In this document: positions 1-8,834 of the stretch, piece by piece
How positions within the stretch are numbered: the first letter of the stretch is position 1
How the letters are laid out: every line of letters starts with the position of its first letter
DNA from: Citrobacter sp. Cu233
GTDB taxonomy: Bacteria > Pseudomonadota > Gammaproteobacteria > Enterobacterales > Enterobacteriaceae
Assembly: GCF_030332225.1 (NCBI RefSeq)
Contig: NZ_JAOWIF010000043.1
Span: forward strand, 124,001 to 188,000
Length of the DNA: 64,000 nucleotides
Reading direction: 5' to 3'
Notes under the pieces: model-generated
Database searches by the model: none
What the model saw: only the letters and a program-made list of their open reading frames with translations
Told to the model about the DNA's origin: nothing
Position numbers and translations under genes: made by a program

Positions 1-459
1 AATATAGCCGATGAGATACAGGCGAGAAATCATCAGCATCGTAGCTCTGTGATGCTGTTGCAGACGGTGAGTGCCACGAGAGAGCAGGCTATGGCACTGA
101 ATATGCAGCCCGGAAGTGAAATCTTTCACTCTTCGATCATTCACTATGAAAATGATATCCCTATTCAGATTGAAGATCGTTTTGTTAATCCGGACGTAGC
201 GCCGGAGTACCTTCAGCAGGATTTCACCCAGTTAACACCGAATATTTACCTGAACAGGCTGGCACCGCTTACTGAAGGGGAGCATGTTGTTGAAGCTGTT
301 TCGGCCACTGCGCTGCAAAGCAAGTGGCTTCAGCTTGCGCCTCATGAGCCTTGCCTGCTTATTTGCCGCCGGACCTGGTCACAACAGGTTAATGTCAGCT
401 ATGCCCGACTGCTGTATCCGGGAACTCGCCATCGTTTAAAAGGACATTTCACATCATGA
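1..459 (+). CDS. hutC: HutC histidine-utilization repressor, C-terminal part (5' end outside window)
   Basis: The reading frame is open from base 1, so the gene begins before the window and only about 152 residues are visible. They form the UTRA effector-binding domain of a GntR/HutC-family regulator and end in YPGTRHRLKGHF, which closely resembles the end of enteric HutC. The DNA-binding winged helix is not in the window. HutC represses hut operons and is released by urocanate (family knowledge). The stop overlaps the hutD start (ATGA), so the two are co-transcribed. A TGTA-N2-TACA palindrome upstream of hutU is a likely target. Assignment is firm because of the hutD and hutU neighbours. Confidence 0.9.
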   Translation, partial: NIADEIQARNHQHRSSVMLLQTVSATREQAMALNMQPGSEIFHSSIIHYENDIPIQIEDRFVNPDVAPEYLQQDFTQLTPNIYLNRLAPLTEGEHVVEAVSATALQSKWLQLAPHEPCLLICRRTWSQQVNVSYARLLYPGTRHRLKGHFTS

Positions 460-1055
460 ATGGATGGCACGTGCTGCGTTACGACGATTACAGGCTGATG
501 CCGTGGAAAAACGGGGCCGGAATGACCCGGGAAATTCAGCGTTTTCCGCCAGAAGATGACAATTTTCAGTGGCGACTTTCAATGGCTGAGGTAGCACAGG
601 CCGGTGAGTTTTCACGCTATCAGGGATACCAGCGCCTGCTGTCGGTGCTGCGCGGCAGCGGGATGACATTGCACATTGATGCGGCTTCTGGCGTGACGCT
701 TTATGCTTTCGATACCGAGGCATTCTCCGGTAATAGCCGTGTGGACAGCGAACTGGTGGATGGGCCGATTCTGGATTTTAATCTTATTTATCAGCCAGAA
801 CGCTTTGATGCAACGCTGAGTTGGCAGACGGTCGACACGCAAGCGCAATACCGACTCAGCCCCGGCGTTACGACCCTCATTTTCTCCGCCGCGTCGAATT
901 TGAGCCTCTCTTCAACTTCAATGCAGCCATTACAACTGCATTGTTATGATTGCGCAGTACTTCCCCCTCAACCTCAACACTCTGACGTTCTGAACCTTGG
1001 CATTCATGGTTCCGGTTATTGGGCATTCATCGAGTTGCGCAGTATCGCAGAGTGA
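456..1055 (+). CDS. hutD: HutD family protein of the histidine/urocanate utilization operon
   Basis: A 199-residue protein with the HutD/Ves pattern: PWKNGAGMTREI near residues 16-27, then a cupin-like beta-rich body without membrane segments. HutD is a small accessory protein of hut operons. Its biochemical role is not settled; in pseudomonads it has been proposed to limit hut expression by binding formylated intermediates. The start overlaps the hutC stop by four bases, showing translational coupling. A gap of about 360 bases follows before hutU, so hutCD closes one transcription unit and hutU opens the next. Confidence 0.88.
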   Translation: MNGWHVLRYDDYRLMPWKNGAGMTREIQRFPPEDDNFQWRLSMAEVAQAGEFSRYQGYQRLLSVLRGSGMTLHIDAASGVTLYAFDTEAFSGNSRVDSELVDGPILDFNLIYQPERFDATLSWQTVDTQAQYRLSPGVTTLIFSAASNLSLSSTSMQPLQLHCYDCAVLPPQPQHSDVLNLGIHGSGYWAFIELRSIAE

Positions 1056-1413
1056 TCTTCATCCTATCCCACCCCCTGAAATGTTAATTAATTGTGTTTT
1101 TTGTTTGTGACTAATGCCGCAAATTTAATCAGTAGTTTGTGGCTATTTTGTGAACAAGATCAATGCCATTCATCTCCCCATCCTTTTCATCTTGAATTTA
1201 ACCAATTGTATTTATTGATTTTAAACGTGATTTTGTTGTTTTGCATTTTGCAAATCCATCTTGATTTTATGAATAAATATTTTATTGAGTGTACATGTAT
1301 ATACAAGTATATATTGATTACATGTTACTCATGTTGCGGAAATGTTGAGCGATATGGGTTGAGCCAACCTGATGTTGATGACCTTACTCATCCGAACACT
1401 TAAGGATATCGCT
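1056..1413 (+). promoter_or_regulatory. hutU upstream control region with putative CRP and HutC sites
   Basis: This 358-base AT-rich gap has no convincing gene. It holds a CRP-like site at 1149-1164 (TGTGA, six bases, TCAAT) and a perfect TGTATATACA palindrome at 1296-1305 that fits the TGTA-N2-TACA pattern reported for HutC operators. The hutU ribosome binding site is TAAGGA at 1401-1406. Together these suggest catabolite activation plus urocanate-relieved repression of hutU and the genes behind it. I could not assign a single convincing -35/-10 pair. Site calls are by eye. Confidence 0.6.
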
Positions 1414-3084
1414 ATGACCGCTGAAAATCGTATTCGTCATGTTGATGTACGCGCCTCCCGGGGGGCTAAACTCACGGCAAAGAGCTGGCTAACCGAGGCA
1501 CCACTACGGATGCTGATGAATAACCTCGACCCGGAGGTGGCTGAAAATCCACATGAACTCGTGGTTTATGGCGGAATTGGACGTGCGGCACGTAACTGGG
1601 AGTGCTATGACAAAATCGTAGAAACCCTGACTCAGCTAAACGATGATGAGACACTGCTGGTCCAGTCCGGCAAGCCCGTTGGTGTGTTTAAAACCCACAG
1701 TCATGCGCCACGTGTCCTGATCGCCAACTCTAACATTGTTCCTCATTGGGCGAACTGGGAATACTTTAACGAACTCGATGCGAAGGGCCTGGCGATGTAC
1801 GGCCAGATGACTGCGGGTAGTTGGATCTACATCGGTAGTCAGGGCATCGTTCAGGGCACCTATGAAACCTTCGTTGAAGCCGCTCGCCAACATTACAACG
1901 GTAGCCTTAAGGGGCGCTGGATCCTCACCGCGGGCCTGGGGGGGATGGGGGGAGCGCAACCGCTGGCGGCAACGCTTGCGGGTGCTTGTTCTCTGAACAT
2001 TGAGTGCCAGCAAAGCCGCATCGATTTCCGCCTTAAGACACGCTATGTCGATGAGCAGGCGACCTCGCTTGATGATGCGTTGGCACGCATCAAACGTTAC
2101 AGCGAACAGGGCAAAGCAATTTCTATCGCGCTGTGTGCTAACGCCGCCGACATTCTTCCTGAACTGGTTCGTCGTAACGTGCGTCCGGATTTAGTCACCG
2201 ACCAGACCAGCGCACATGACCCATTGAATGGCTATTTACCCCAGGGGTGGCATTGGTCCGACTATGTAGCACGTGCGAAAACTGAACCTTCCGTTGTTGT
2301 TCAGGCAGCCAAACGCTCAATGGCCGAACATGTTAATGCGATGCTGGCGTTCCAGAAACAAGGGATTCCTGTTTTTGACTATGGCAACAACATCCGCCAG
2401 ATGGCGCTGGAGATGGGGGTGAATAACGCGTTTGATTTCCCCGGATTTGTACCTGCCTATATTCGTCCGCTGTTCTGCCGCGGGATTGGTCCCTTCCGCT
2501 GGGTGGCGCTCTCCGGCGACCCGGAAGACATTTACAAAACCGACGCCATGGTCAAAGAACTTATCCCGGATGACCAACATCTGCACCGGTGGCTGGATAT
2601 GGCTCGCGAGCGTATCAGCTTCCAGGGCTTACCGTCACGTATCTGCTGGGTTGGCCTCGGACAACGCGCCAAATTAGGTCTGGCGTTCAATGAAATGGTC
2701 CGTAGTGGTGTGCTCTCTGCGCCTATCGTCATTGGCCGCGATCACCTGGACTCAGGTTCTGTTGCCAGTCCAAACCGTGAAACGGAAGCAATGAAGGATG
2801 GTTCTGATGCGGTATCCGACTGGCCGCTACTCAACGCGCTGCTGAATACGGCGAGTGGAGCAACCTGGGTTTCTTTGCATCATGGCGGCGGCGTCGGCAT
2901 GGGCTTCTCGCAACATTCAGGCATGGTGATTGTGTGTGACGGCACAGATGAAGCGGCTGAGCGTATTGCGCGGGTTCTGCACAACGATCCGGCGACGGGC
3001 GTGATGCGCCATGCTGATGCCGGCTACGAAATAGCGCAACGCTGTGCCCGTGAACAGGGGCTGAACCTGCCAATGGAAAAATAG
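1414..3084 (+). CDS. hutU: urocanate hydratase (urocanase)
   Basis: HutU adds water to urocanate, giving 4-imidazolone-5-propionate, with tightly bound NAD+ as electrophile; it is cytosolic. The 556-residue protein is full length and very close to enteric HutU. It shows the NAD-binding [10 protein letters not shown] stretch near residue 170 and the urocanase signature [10 protein letters not shown] with the key cysteine at residue 411. The start at 1414 is preceded by AAGGA at a good distance; a longer in-frame start at 1372 lacks this. hutH does not follow as it normally does: the next gene, 74 bases on, is a CoA-transferase. This suggests the urocanate used here comes from a source other than histidine. 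hutI and hutG are not in the window. Confidence 0.97.
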   Translation: MTAENRIRHVDVRASRGAKLTAKSWLTEAPLRMLMNNLDPEVAENPHELVVYGGIGRAARNWECYDKIVETLTQLNDDETLLVQSGKPVGVFKTHSHAPRVLIANSNIVPHWANWEYFNELDAKGLAMYGQMTAGSWIYIGSQGIVQGTYETFVEAARQHYNGSLKGRWILTAGLGGMGGAQPLAATLAGACSLNIECQQSRIDFRLKTRYVDEQATSLDDALARIKRYSEQGKAISIALCANAADILPELVRRNVRPDLVTDQTSAHDPLNGYLPQGWHWSDYVARAKTEPSVVVQAAKRSMAEHVNAMLAFQKQGIPVFDYGNNIRQMALEMGVNNAFDFPGFVPAYIRPLFCRGIGPFRWVALSGDPEDIYKTDAMVKELIPDDQHLHRWLDMARERISFQGLPSRICWVGLGQRAKLGLAFNEMVRSGVLSAPIVIGRDHLDSGSVASPNRETEAMKDGSDAVSDWPLLNALLNTASGATWVSLHHGGGVGMGFSQHSGMVIVCDGTDEAAERIARVLHNDPATGVMRHADAGYEIAQRCAREQGLNLPMEK

Positions 3085-3158
3085 TGACGTCTCTCCCGGT
3101 CCGGGCGGAAGTGTAAAACGTCCGCTGGAAGCCTCTAACCCACAGGATGCACAGCGAT

Positions 3159-4337
3159 ATGAGCAAACAAACACATTATCAGCCGTTATGCGGGGTTCGT
3201 GTTCTCGACCTGAGTCGGGTACTGGCTGGCCCTTATTGTACGGCGATGCTGGCCGATCTCGGTGCCGAGGTGATTAAAATTGAAGCACCTGGACACGGTG
3301 ACGATAGCCGCCACCTTGGCCCCTTTGTGAAGGGCGAAAGCGTCTATTACGGCCTGATTAATCGCGGCAAGCGCAGTATCGAACTGGATTTTAAATGTCC
3401 GGAGCACCGGCAGCATTTCTATCAACTGGTCGAAGAAGCGGACGTGGTGGTGGAGAACTTTCGCCCAAGCGTGACGCAGCGCCTTGGGATCGATTTTGAC
3501 ACGCTTAAAAAGTATAACGACCGGCTGATCTACGCCAGTATTTCAGGTTTTGGCCAGCACAGCCCGTTGGCCAAACATCCTGCTTACGACATTGTCGCCC
3601 AGGCGATGTCCGGCTTGATGAGCGTGACGGGATTTGCGCAAAGCGGCCCCACACGCAGTGGTGAATCTCTCGGTGATGTCTGTGCCGGGATCTATGCAGC
3701 CTGGGCTGTCAGCAGTGCGTTATTTGCCCGCGAACGGCATCATCCCGAGGCGCAACACATAGATGTTGCCATGCTGGACGTATTGGTCAGCATGCAGGTA
3801 ACAGGGCTATCGAATTTGTTTGCCCACGGGAAAGCGCCGGGATTGATTGGCAATCGCCATCCTGTTTCCACTCCGTTTGATACCTACCGTGCCGCTGATG
3901 GGCTGGTGGTCATCGCGGTAGCCAGTCAGCGTCTTTATGCGCGGTTGTGCGAATGCATGGGGCAACCAGAGTTGGCAACGGATAGCCGTTTCATTGATGA
4001 CATGAGCCGTACGCGAAATGAGCAGCAATTAAAAGCAGCAATTGAGCACTGGAGCATGACATTTAGCGTAGAAGAACTTTGCGATCTCCTGCTGGAGGCC
4101 GGTGTTCCGGCTTCGCCGATTCATAACCTGGAGCAGGTGACACAAAGCGAACATGCACAGGCTCGCCAGTTACTGATACAGCCATCTGATGAGAGCAACC
4201 CTTTAGTTGTGCAGCCGGTGTTCTTCAATGGTCATAAACCCCATGTGAGCGTTAGGGCTCCGGCACTCGGAGAAGCCAACGCGCTCTATGGCGTAGATAC
4301 CCACTCATTACCAACAGGAGCAGTGCATGAGCTTTGA
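3159..4337 (+). CDS. class III (CaiB/Frc-type) CoA-transferase
   Basis: The protein has the family III CoA-transferase fold: N-terminal GVRVLDLSRVLAGPYCTAMLADLG region, VVENFRP near residue 102, and the catalytic aspartate in GESLGDVCAG at about residue 173. Family members move CoA between carboxylic acids through aspartyl thioester intermediates. About 392 residues is normal length. I chose ATG 3159, with AGGA upstream; ATG 3147 is possible and adds four residues. It overlaps the following acyl-CoA dehydrogenase by 11 bases. Inferred role: moving CoA from urocanoyl-CoA to an incoming saturated imidazole acid, such as imidazole propionate, so that activation costs no ATP. Substrate unproven; family membership firm. 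Confidence 0.9.
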   Translation: MSKQTHYQPLCGVRVLDLSRVLAGPYCTAMLADLGAEVIKIEAPGHGDDSRHLGPFVKGESVYYGLINRGKRSIELDFKCPEHRQHFYQLVEEADVVVENFRPSVTQRLGIDFDTLKKYNDRLIYASISGFGQHSPLAKHPAYDIVAQAMSGLMSVTGFAQSGPTRSGESLGDVCAGIYAAWAVSSALFARERHHPEAQHIDVAMLDVLVSMQVTGLSNLFAHGKAPGLIGNRHPVSTPFDTYRAADGLVVIAVASQRLYARLCECMGQPELATDSRFIDDMSRTRNEQQLKAAIEHWSMTFSVEELCDLLLEAGVPASPIHNLEQVTQSEHAQARQLLIQPSDESNPLVVQPVFFNGHKPHVSVRAPALGEANALYGVDTHSLPTGAVHEL

Positions 4338-5466
4338 AATTAATGAAACTGAGCGCGCGATTGTTGACGCGGTGACAAGCGTAGCCCGGGACGTCCTGCA
4401 ACCTCGCGCGCAGCACTATGATGAAACGGAAACTTTCTGCCTGGAGAGTCTTACTGCGCTGGGCGAACTCGGCTGCATGGGCATTAACTTACCTGAAGCC
4501 TATGGGGGCTTCGGTGTGGGTAGTGTCGCCATGAGTCAGGCGGTAGAGGCTATTGCTGGAGCCTGTGCCTCCACCGCTTCTGCGCTGACCGCCCATTTCC
4601 TGGCCACTGACTCTATTCTGATTGGCGGGACTGAAGAACAAAAGCTGCACTGGCTTCCGCGGGCAGCCAGTGGTGAATTGTTGGGGGCGTTTGCGCTCAC
4701 GGAACCTGCCGCTGGCTCAAACCCCGCTGATATGCGTACTGTTGCAAAACGTGAGGCTGATGGATGGCGAATTCAGGGGAATAAGCACTACATCACGAAT
4801 GCCAGGGAAGCGGACTTCATTGTGCTGTATGCGAAAACGGCTCCGGCAGAGGGACATAATGGCATCAGCGCGTTCATTATCCCGAAAGACACCGGCGGAG
4901 TTGTGTTCTCCAGTCCGGAAAAAACCATGGGGCTACGTGGCAGTACGATTTATGAACTTTCCTTAGATTGCTGGCTTCCTCAGTCCGCGCTGCTGGGTAA
5001 AGAAGGCCAGGGGTTCGCAACAGCGATGGAAGTGCTTGATCGTGGGCGTGTTGAAGTTGCTGCAATGTCACTGGGTATTGCCAGCGCGGCAATGGAGAGT
5101 TGTTTGCAGTGGGTGCATGACCGCCAGATTGGTCCGAAACCATTGATGGCCTATCAGGGAACGCAATGGCGACTGGCGGATATGCATACCCAGTTACAGG
5201 CCGCACGGATGCTGACCTGGCAAGCGGCGGAAAAGCGCGATAGCGGGCAACGTTTTAGCCTTGATTCAGCGACCGCCAAATTGTTTGCCGCAGAATGCGC
5301 CGGTTTTGTCACGGATGCCGCGCTTCAGTTACACGGTGGCTATGGCTACATCCGCGATCTTCCCCTGGAACGTTATGTCCGGGATGCCCGCATCCTGCGC
5401 ATCTTCGAAGGCACGTCGGAAATACAAAAAATCATTATCTCAAGAAGCTTGCTGAACAACCGTTAG
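4327..5466 (+). CDS. acyl-CoA dehydrogenase
   Basis: A 379-residue FAD acyl-CoA dehydrogenase with the usual N-terminal helical, middle beta and C-terminal helical domains. It shows FALTEPAAGSNPADM near residue 125, the FAD/ETF-type LHGGYGYIRD near residue 335, and the catalytic base in RIFEGTSEIQ (Glu361). It removes two hydrogens from an acyl-CoA and passes electrons to ETF. It overlaps the CoA-transferase by 11 bases. With hutU and etfBA in the same run, the best inferred reaction is imidazolepropionyl-CoA to urocanoyl-CoA. Resemblance of the gene set to caiA-caiB-fix raises the reverse, reducing direction as an alternative, but HutU and a true ETF:QO favour oxidation. Confidence 0.92.
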   Translation: MSFEINETERAIVDAVTSVARDVLQPRAQHYDETETFCLESLTALGELGCMGINLPEAYGGFGVGSVAMSQAVEAIAGACASTASALTAHFLATDSILIGGTEEQKLHWLPRAASGELLGAFALTEPAAGSNPADMRTVAKREADGWRIQGNKHYITNAREADFIVLYAKTAPAEGHNGISAFIIPKDTGGVVFSSPEKTMGLRGSTIYELSLDCWLPQSALLGKEGQGFATAMEVLDRGRVEVAAMSLGIASAAMESCLQWVHDRQIGPKPLMAYQGTQWRLADMHTQLQAARMLTWQAAEKRDSGQRFSLDSATAKLFAAECAGFVTDAALQLHGGYGYIRDLPLERYVRDARILRIFEGTSEIQKIIISRSLLNNR

Positions 5467-5590
5467 GCATGACCAAACGGCAGGACAAAGTGCGTGCGGG
5501 ATTGCATGCTCCAGGCTGTTCCGGCCTGGAAATTCGATGGGTAAAAGCGCCATTTCCAGGTTCGTTCTATAACGTGAGGAAGCATGCATC

Positions 5591-7027
5591 ATGAACATTG
5601 ACGACAGTACACAACAACATGTAAAGCCTGCAGCCGTGGCTCCGTTAATTGAGTCACGCTCCATTGACTACATTCCTGAGGCTGAACGACACGGCAGTTT
5701 GTTCAGTCAGTTTACGCTGTGGTTTGGCGCAAACCTGCAAATTACAGCAATTGTTACCGGCGCATTGGCCGTGGTGTTGGGCGGTGATGTGTTCTGGTCG
5801 TTGATTGGATTATTCGTCGGGCAGGTACTCGGTGGCGCAGTGATGGCGCTCCATGCTGCGCAGGGACCGAAACTGGGTCTTCCACAGATGATATCGAGCC
5901 GGGTGCAGTTTGGCGTATACGGTGCAGTACTGCCGATAATCCTGGTCTGCATGATGTACGTGGGTTTTTCCGCGGGGGGGACAGTATTAGCCGGCCAGGC
6001 CATTGCGCAGCTCGTCAACGTGAGTGACTGGTTTGGTATTCTGATTTTTGGTGTCGTGATTATCACCATTACGGTTTGCGGTTACCGCGTGATCCACGGG
6101 CTGGGTAAACTGGCGAGTGTGGTGGGTATCGTCATCTTTTTTTACCTCTTTTTTAAAATTCTCTATGGCTATGATGTCCAGACGTTGCTGGAAAATCGCC
6201 ACTTTACCTTGACCAATTTCTTGCTGGCTATGTCCCTTTCAGCCTCATGGCAGATAGCGTTTGGCCCTTACGTTGCCGATTATTCGCGCTATTTACCGAG
6301 CAACACGTCTACGGTAAAAGCATTTTTCGCTGTCGGACTGGGTAGCGTCGTGGGGACTCAGGCATCCATGGTGCTGGGGGTTTTTGCTGCCGCGATCGCA
6401 GGGAAACAGTTTGCAGGTCATGAAGTTGCGTACATCGTCGGCCTTGGCAGTACAGGGGCTATAGCCGGTCTGTTATTCCTTGGCATCTTCTTTGGTAAGG
6501 TCACCATTACTGCCCTGAATGCCTATGGCAGTTTTATGTCACTCGCCACTATTGTCAGCGGCTTCCGTGGAAAACATAACGTTTCACCCGGTATGCGTCT
6601 GTTTTTCATCATTCTCATGGTGGGGTTCTCTACGCTGATTGGTTTGTTAGGACAGCATGAATTTCTGAAGTTGTTTACCGCATTCTTGTTGTTTTTATTG
6701 GCCTTCTTCACCCCGTGGAGTGCGATTAACCTGGTGGACTACTACCTCGTCACTAAAGGGCGCTATGACTTGCCCGCACTCTCTGACCCTAACGGACGCT
6801 ATGGTCGCTGGAACATGACCGGCATCCTCACTTATCTGTTCGGTATTGTCGTCCAGTTACCGTTTATCGCGACCAGCTTTTATACCGGCTCACTTGTTGA
6901 AAGCCTGGGCGGGACTGATATCTCCTGGATTGTTGGCCTGCTGGCAACCGGGGTGGTCTATTTTGTGGCTACGCGGTTTTGGCCGCCCTCTATCGCACCG
7001 GCACTGATTTTGCCTGAAGAGCGTTAG
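5591..7027 (+). CDS. NCS1-family (cytosine/purine/hydantoin type) permease
   Basis: A 478-residue integral membrane protein with about 12 hydrophobic helices and NCS1 landmarks: a charged N-terminal tail, LWFGANLQITAIVTGAL near residue 43, and FGPYVADYSRYLP near residue 218. Family members import heterocycles (cytosine, purines, allantoin, hydantoins, thiamine) with protons or sodium. GTGAGGA lies upstream of ATG 5591. It sits between the acyl-CoA dehydrogenase (124-base gap with no gene) and etfB. Inferred cargo is a small imidazole acid, imidazole propionate or urocanate, because the genes around it process one. The substrate cannot be read from sequence alone. Confidence 0.85.
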   Translation: MNIDDSTQQHVKPAAVAPLIESRSIDYIPEAERHGSLFSQFTLWFGANLQITAIVTGALAVVLGGDVFWSLIGLFVGQVLGGAVMALHAAQGPKLGLPQMISSRVQFGVYGAVLPIILVCMMYVGFSAGGTVLAGQAIAQLVNVSDWFGILIFGVVIITITVCGYRVIHGLGKLASVVGIVIFFYLFFKILYGYDVQTLLENRHFTLTNFLLAMSLSASWQIAFGPYVADYSRYLPSNTSTVKAFFAVGLGSVVGTQASMVLGVFAAAIAGKQFAGHEVAYIVGLGSTGAIAGLLFLGIFFGKVTITALNAYGSFMSLATIVSGFRGKHNVSPGMRLFFIILMVGFSTLIGLLGQHEFLKLFTAFLLFLLAFFTPWSAINLVDYYLVTKGRYDLPALSDPNGRYGRWNMTGILTYLFGIVVQLPFIATSFYTGSLVESLGGTDISWIVGLLATGVVYFVATRFWPPSIAPALILPEER

Positions 7028-7061
7028 TTTTCTCGCTCATACAAAACAGAAGGAATACGAA

Positions 7062-7820
7062 ATGAAAATCTTAGTGGGCGTGAAACGTGTTATCGACCAT
7101 AACGTTAAAATACGCATCAAAGCTGATGGAACCGGCGCTGAGCTGGAAAACGTCAAAATGTCGATGAATCCTTTTGACGAAATTGCGCTGGAGGAGGCGG
7201 TGCGTCTGAAAGAAGCCGGCGTGGCAAGTGAAGTTGTTGTTGTTTCAGTCGGGGATCTTTCTTCTCAGGAAACGCTACGCAATGCGCTGGCCCGAGGTGC
7301 TGACAAGGCGCTGTTGGTTGAAACCGAGCAAGGAGCAACATTCGGGTCATTGGACATCGCGAAAATACTCCAGCGACTTGTCGCCCAGCTAGAACCTCAG
7401 CTCATCCTGCTGGGCAAACAAGCGATCGATAATGACGCCAACCAGACCGGGCAAATGCTTGCCGGATTACTGGCGTGCAGTCAGGCAACCTTTGCATCGG
7501 CGCTGGATGTGACCGATGACGGACGTATTACTGTCACCCGGGAAATTGACGGTGGTTTAGAGGTGCTCTCCCTGGCATTGCCGGCGGTGGTAACTGCCGA
7601 TCTGCGCCTGAATCAACCTCGTTACCCGAGCCTGCCGAATATTATGAAAGCGAAGAATAAACCTCTGGAGATTATCTCATTGGCATCTATGGGGTTTCTC
7701 CCCTCGAAGCAGTTAACCACCCTCAATATCACCGAGCCGAAAAAACGCAATACCCGCTGTCAATGGCTGGAGAATGCGGCCCAACTGGTTGCGGTGCTAA
7801 AAGAACACAAAGCCATTTAA
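7062..7820 (+). CDS. etfB: electron transfer flavoprotein beta subunit
   Basis: EtfB carries AMP and forms, with EtfA, the soluble FAD electron carrier between acyl-CoA dehydrogenases and ETF:quinone oxidoreductase. The 252-residue sequence has the group I pattern: MNPFDEIALEEAVRLKEAG near residues 36-54, GKQAIDNDANQTGQM near residue 118, and the ETF-beta signature with ADLRLNQPRYPSLPNIMKAK near residue 185. It starts 34 bases after the permease with AGAAGGAATA before the ATG, and etfA follows 18 bases on. It looks like ordinary ETF rather than E. coli FixA. Dedicated clustering suggests it serves the adjacent dehydrogenase. Confidence 0.93.
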   Translation: MKILVGVKRVIDHNVKIRIKADGTGAELENVKMSMNPFDEIALEEAVRLKEAGVASEVVVVSVGDLSSQETLRNALARGADKALLVETEQGATFGSLDIAKILQRLVAQLEPQLILLGKQAIDNDANQTGQMLAGLLACSQATFASALDVTDDGRITVTREIDGGLEVLSLALPAVVTADLRLNQPRYPSLPNIMKAKNKPLEIISLASMGFLPSKQLTTLNITEPKKRNTRCQWLENAAQLVAVLKEHKAI

Positions 7821-7838
7821 TTCTCAGAGGATGCCGAA

Positions 7839-8792
7839 ATGAGTCAGACATCAATTCTTGTTATTGCCGAACACGATAATCAGATGCTCAAAAGCAGTAC
7901 CCTGACTACCCTCACTGCGGCACAGCACATTGCTGGCAGCAGCGAGGGGAGGGTTCAATTGCTGATTGTGGGCCATCAGTGCCAAAACGTTGTGGATGCC
8001 GCGCGAACCCTTGGTGGGATCACGGAAATTCTGGTTTGTGACGCACCTCATTACGCCAGCCTTCTGGCGGAAGAGGTGTGCGCAGCGGTTGTCCCCCTGG
8101 TGGCTGATTTCACCCATGTACTTTTACCGGCGACCGGATACGGAAAAAACATCGCACCGCGGTTGGCGGCAATGCTGGATGTCGCACAAATTTCTGATAT
8201 CACCGAAGTCTGTGATGCAAATACGTTTGTGCGCCCAATTTATGCAGGTAATGCCCTGGAGACGGTGCGCAATAATGGTGGAAAACTGGTAATTACCGTG
8301 CGCGGCTCAGCCTTCACGCCATCGCTATATGCCGGGAATGACGTACGGGTAACGCCAGTTCAACCAACAGCAGCCCTGGCATTGTCACGCCATGTGAGCC
8401 AGTCACTTACGCCGTTTTCACGCCCGGAACTGAGTACCTCAAAAATCGTCATTTCTGGGGGGCGCGGACTGAGTGCGAAAGAGAATTTTCAACTTATTGA
8501 GACCATTGCCGACAAGCTTGGCGCAGCAATTGGCGCATCCCGTGCAGCCGTTGACGCAGGTTTTGTGCCTAATGATTACCAGGTTGGGCAGACCGGTAAA
8601 ATTATTGCCCCCGACCTCTACATCGCCGTAGGTATTTCCGGTGCGATACAACATTTGGCGGGCATGAAAGAAAGCAAATTGATTGTCGCCATTAATAAAG
8701 ATAAAGAGGCGCCGATTTTCCAGATTGCAGATTACGGTATCGAAGGCGATTTGTTCCAGATTTTACCCGAGCTGGAGAAAGCGCTGGCGTAA
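7839..8792 (+). CDS. etfA: electron transfer flavoprotein alpha subunit
   Basis: EtfA supplies most of the FAD site of the ETF heterodimer. The 317-residue protein has an N-terminal nucleotide-binding-like domain and the conserved FAD domain: [12 protein letters not shown] near 207-218, [11 protein letters not shown] near 232, [23 protein letters not shown] near 250-272, and [19 protein letters not shown] near the C-terminus. Length is typical. CAGAGGATG precedes the start at 7839, 18 bases behind etfB. It should take electrons from the acyl-CoA dehydrogenase and hand them to the ETF:QO encoded 42 bases downstream. Confidence 0.94.
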   Translation: MSQTSILVIAEHDNQMLKSSTLTTLTAAQHIAGSSEGRVQLLIVGHQCQNVVDAARTLGGITEILVCDAPHYASLLAEEVCAAVVPLVADFTHVLLPATGYGKNIAPRLAAMLDVAQISDITEVCDANTFVRPIYAGNALETVRNNGGKLVITVRGSAFTPSLYAGNDVRVTPVQPTAALALSRHVSQSLTPFSRPELSTSKIVISGGRGLSAKENFQLIETIADKLGAAIGASRAAVDAGFVPNDYQVGQTGKIIAPDLYIAVGISGAIQHLAGMKESKLIVAINKDKEAPIFQIADYGIEGDLFQILPELEKALA

Positions 8793-8834
8793 CCCGCCAT
8801 ACCCCATAACGTTTTTTCTTTCTCAGGAGGAAAT

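Noticed and set aside
1092-1403. 103-codon frame in the hutD-hutU gap
   Set aside because: AT-rich, cysteine and isoleucine heavy, no ribosome binding site, and it overlaps likely operator sequences.
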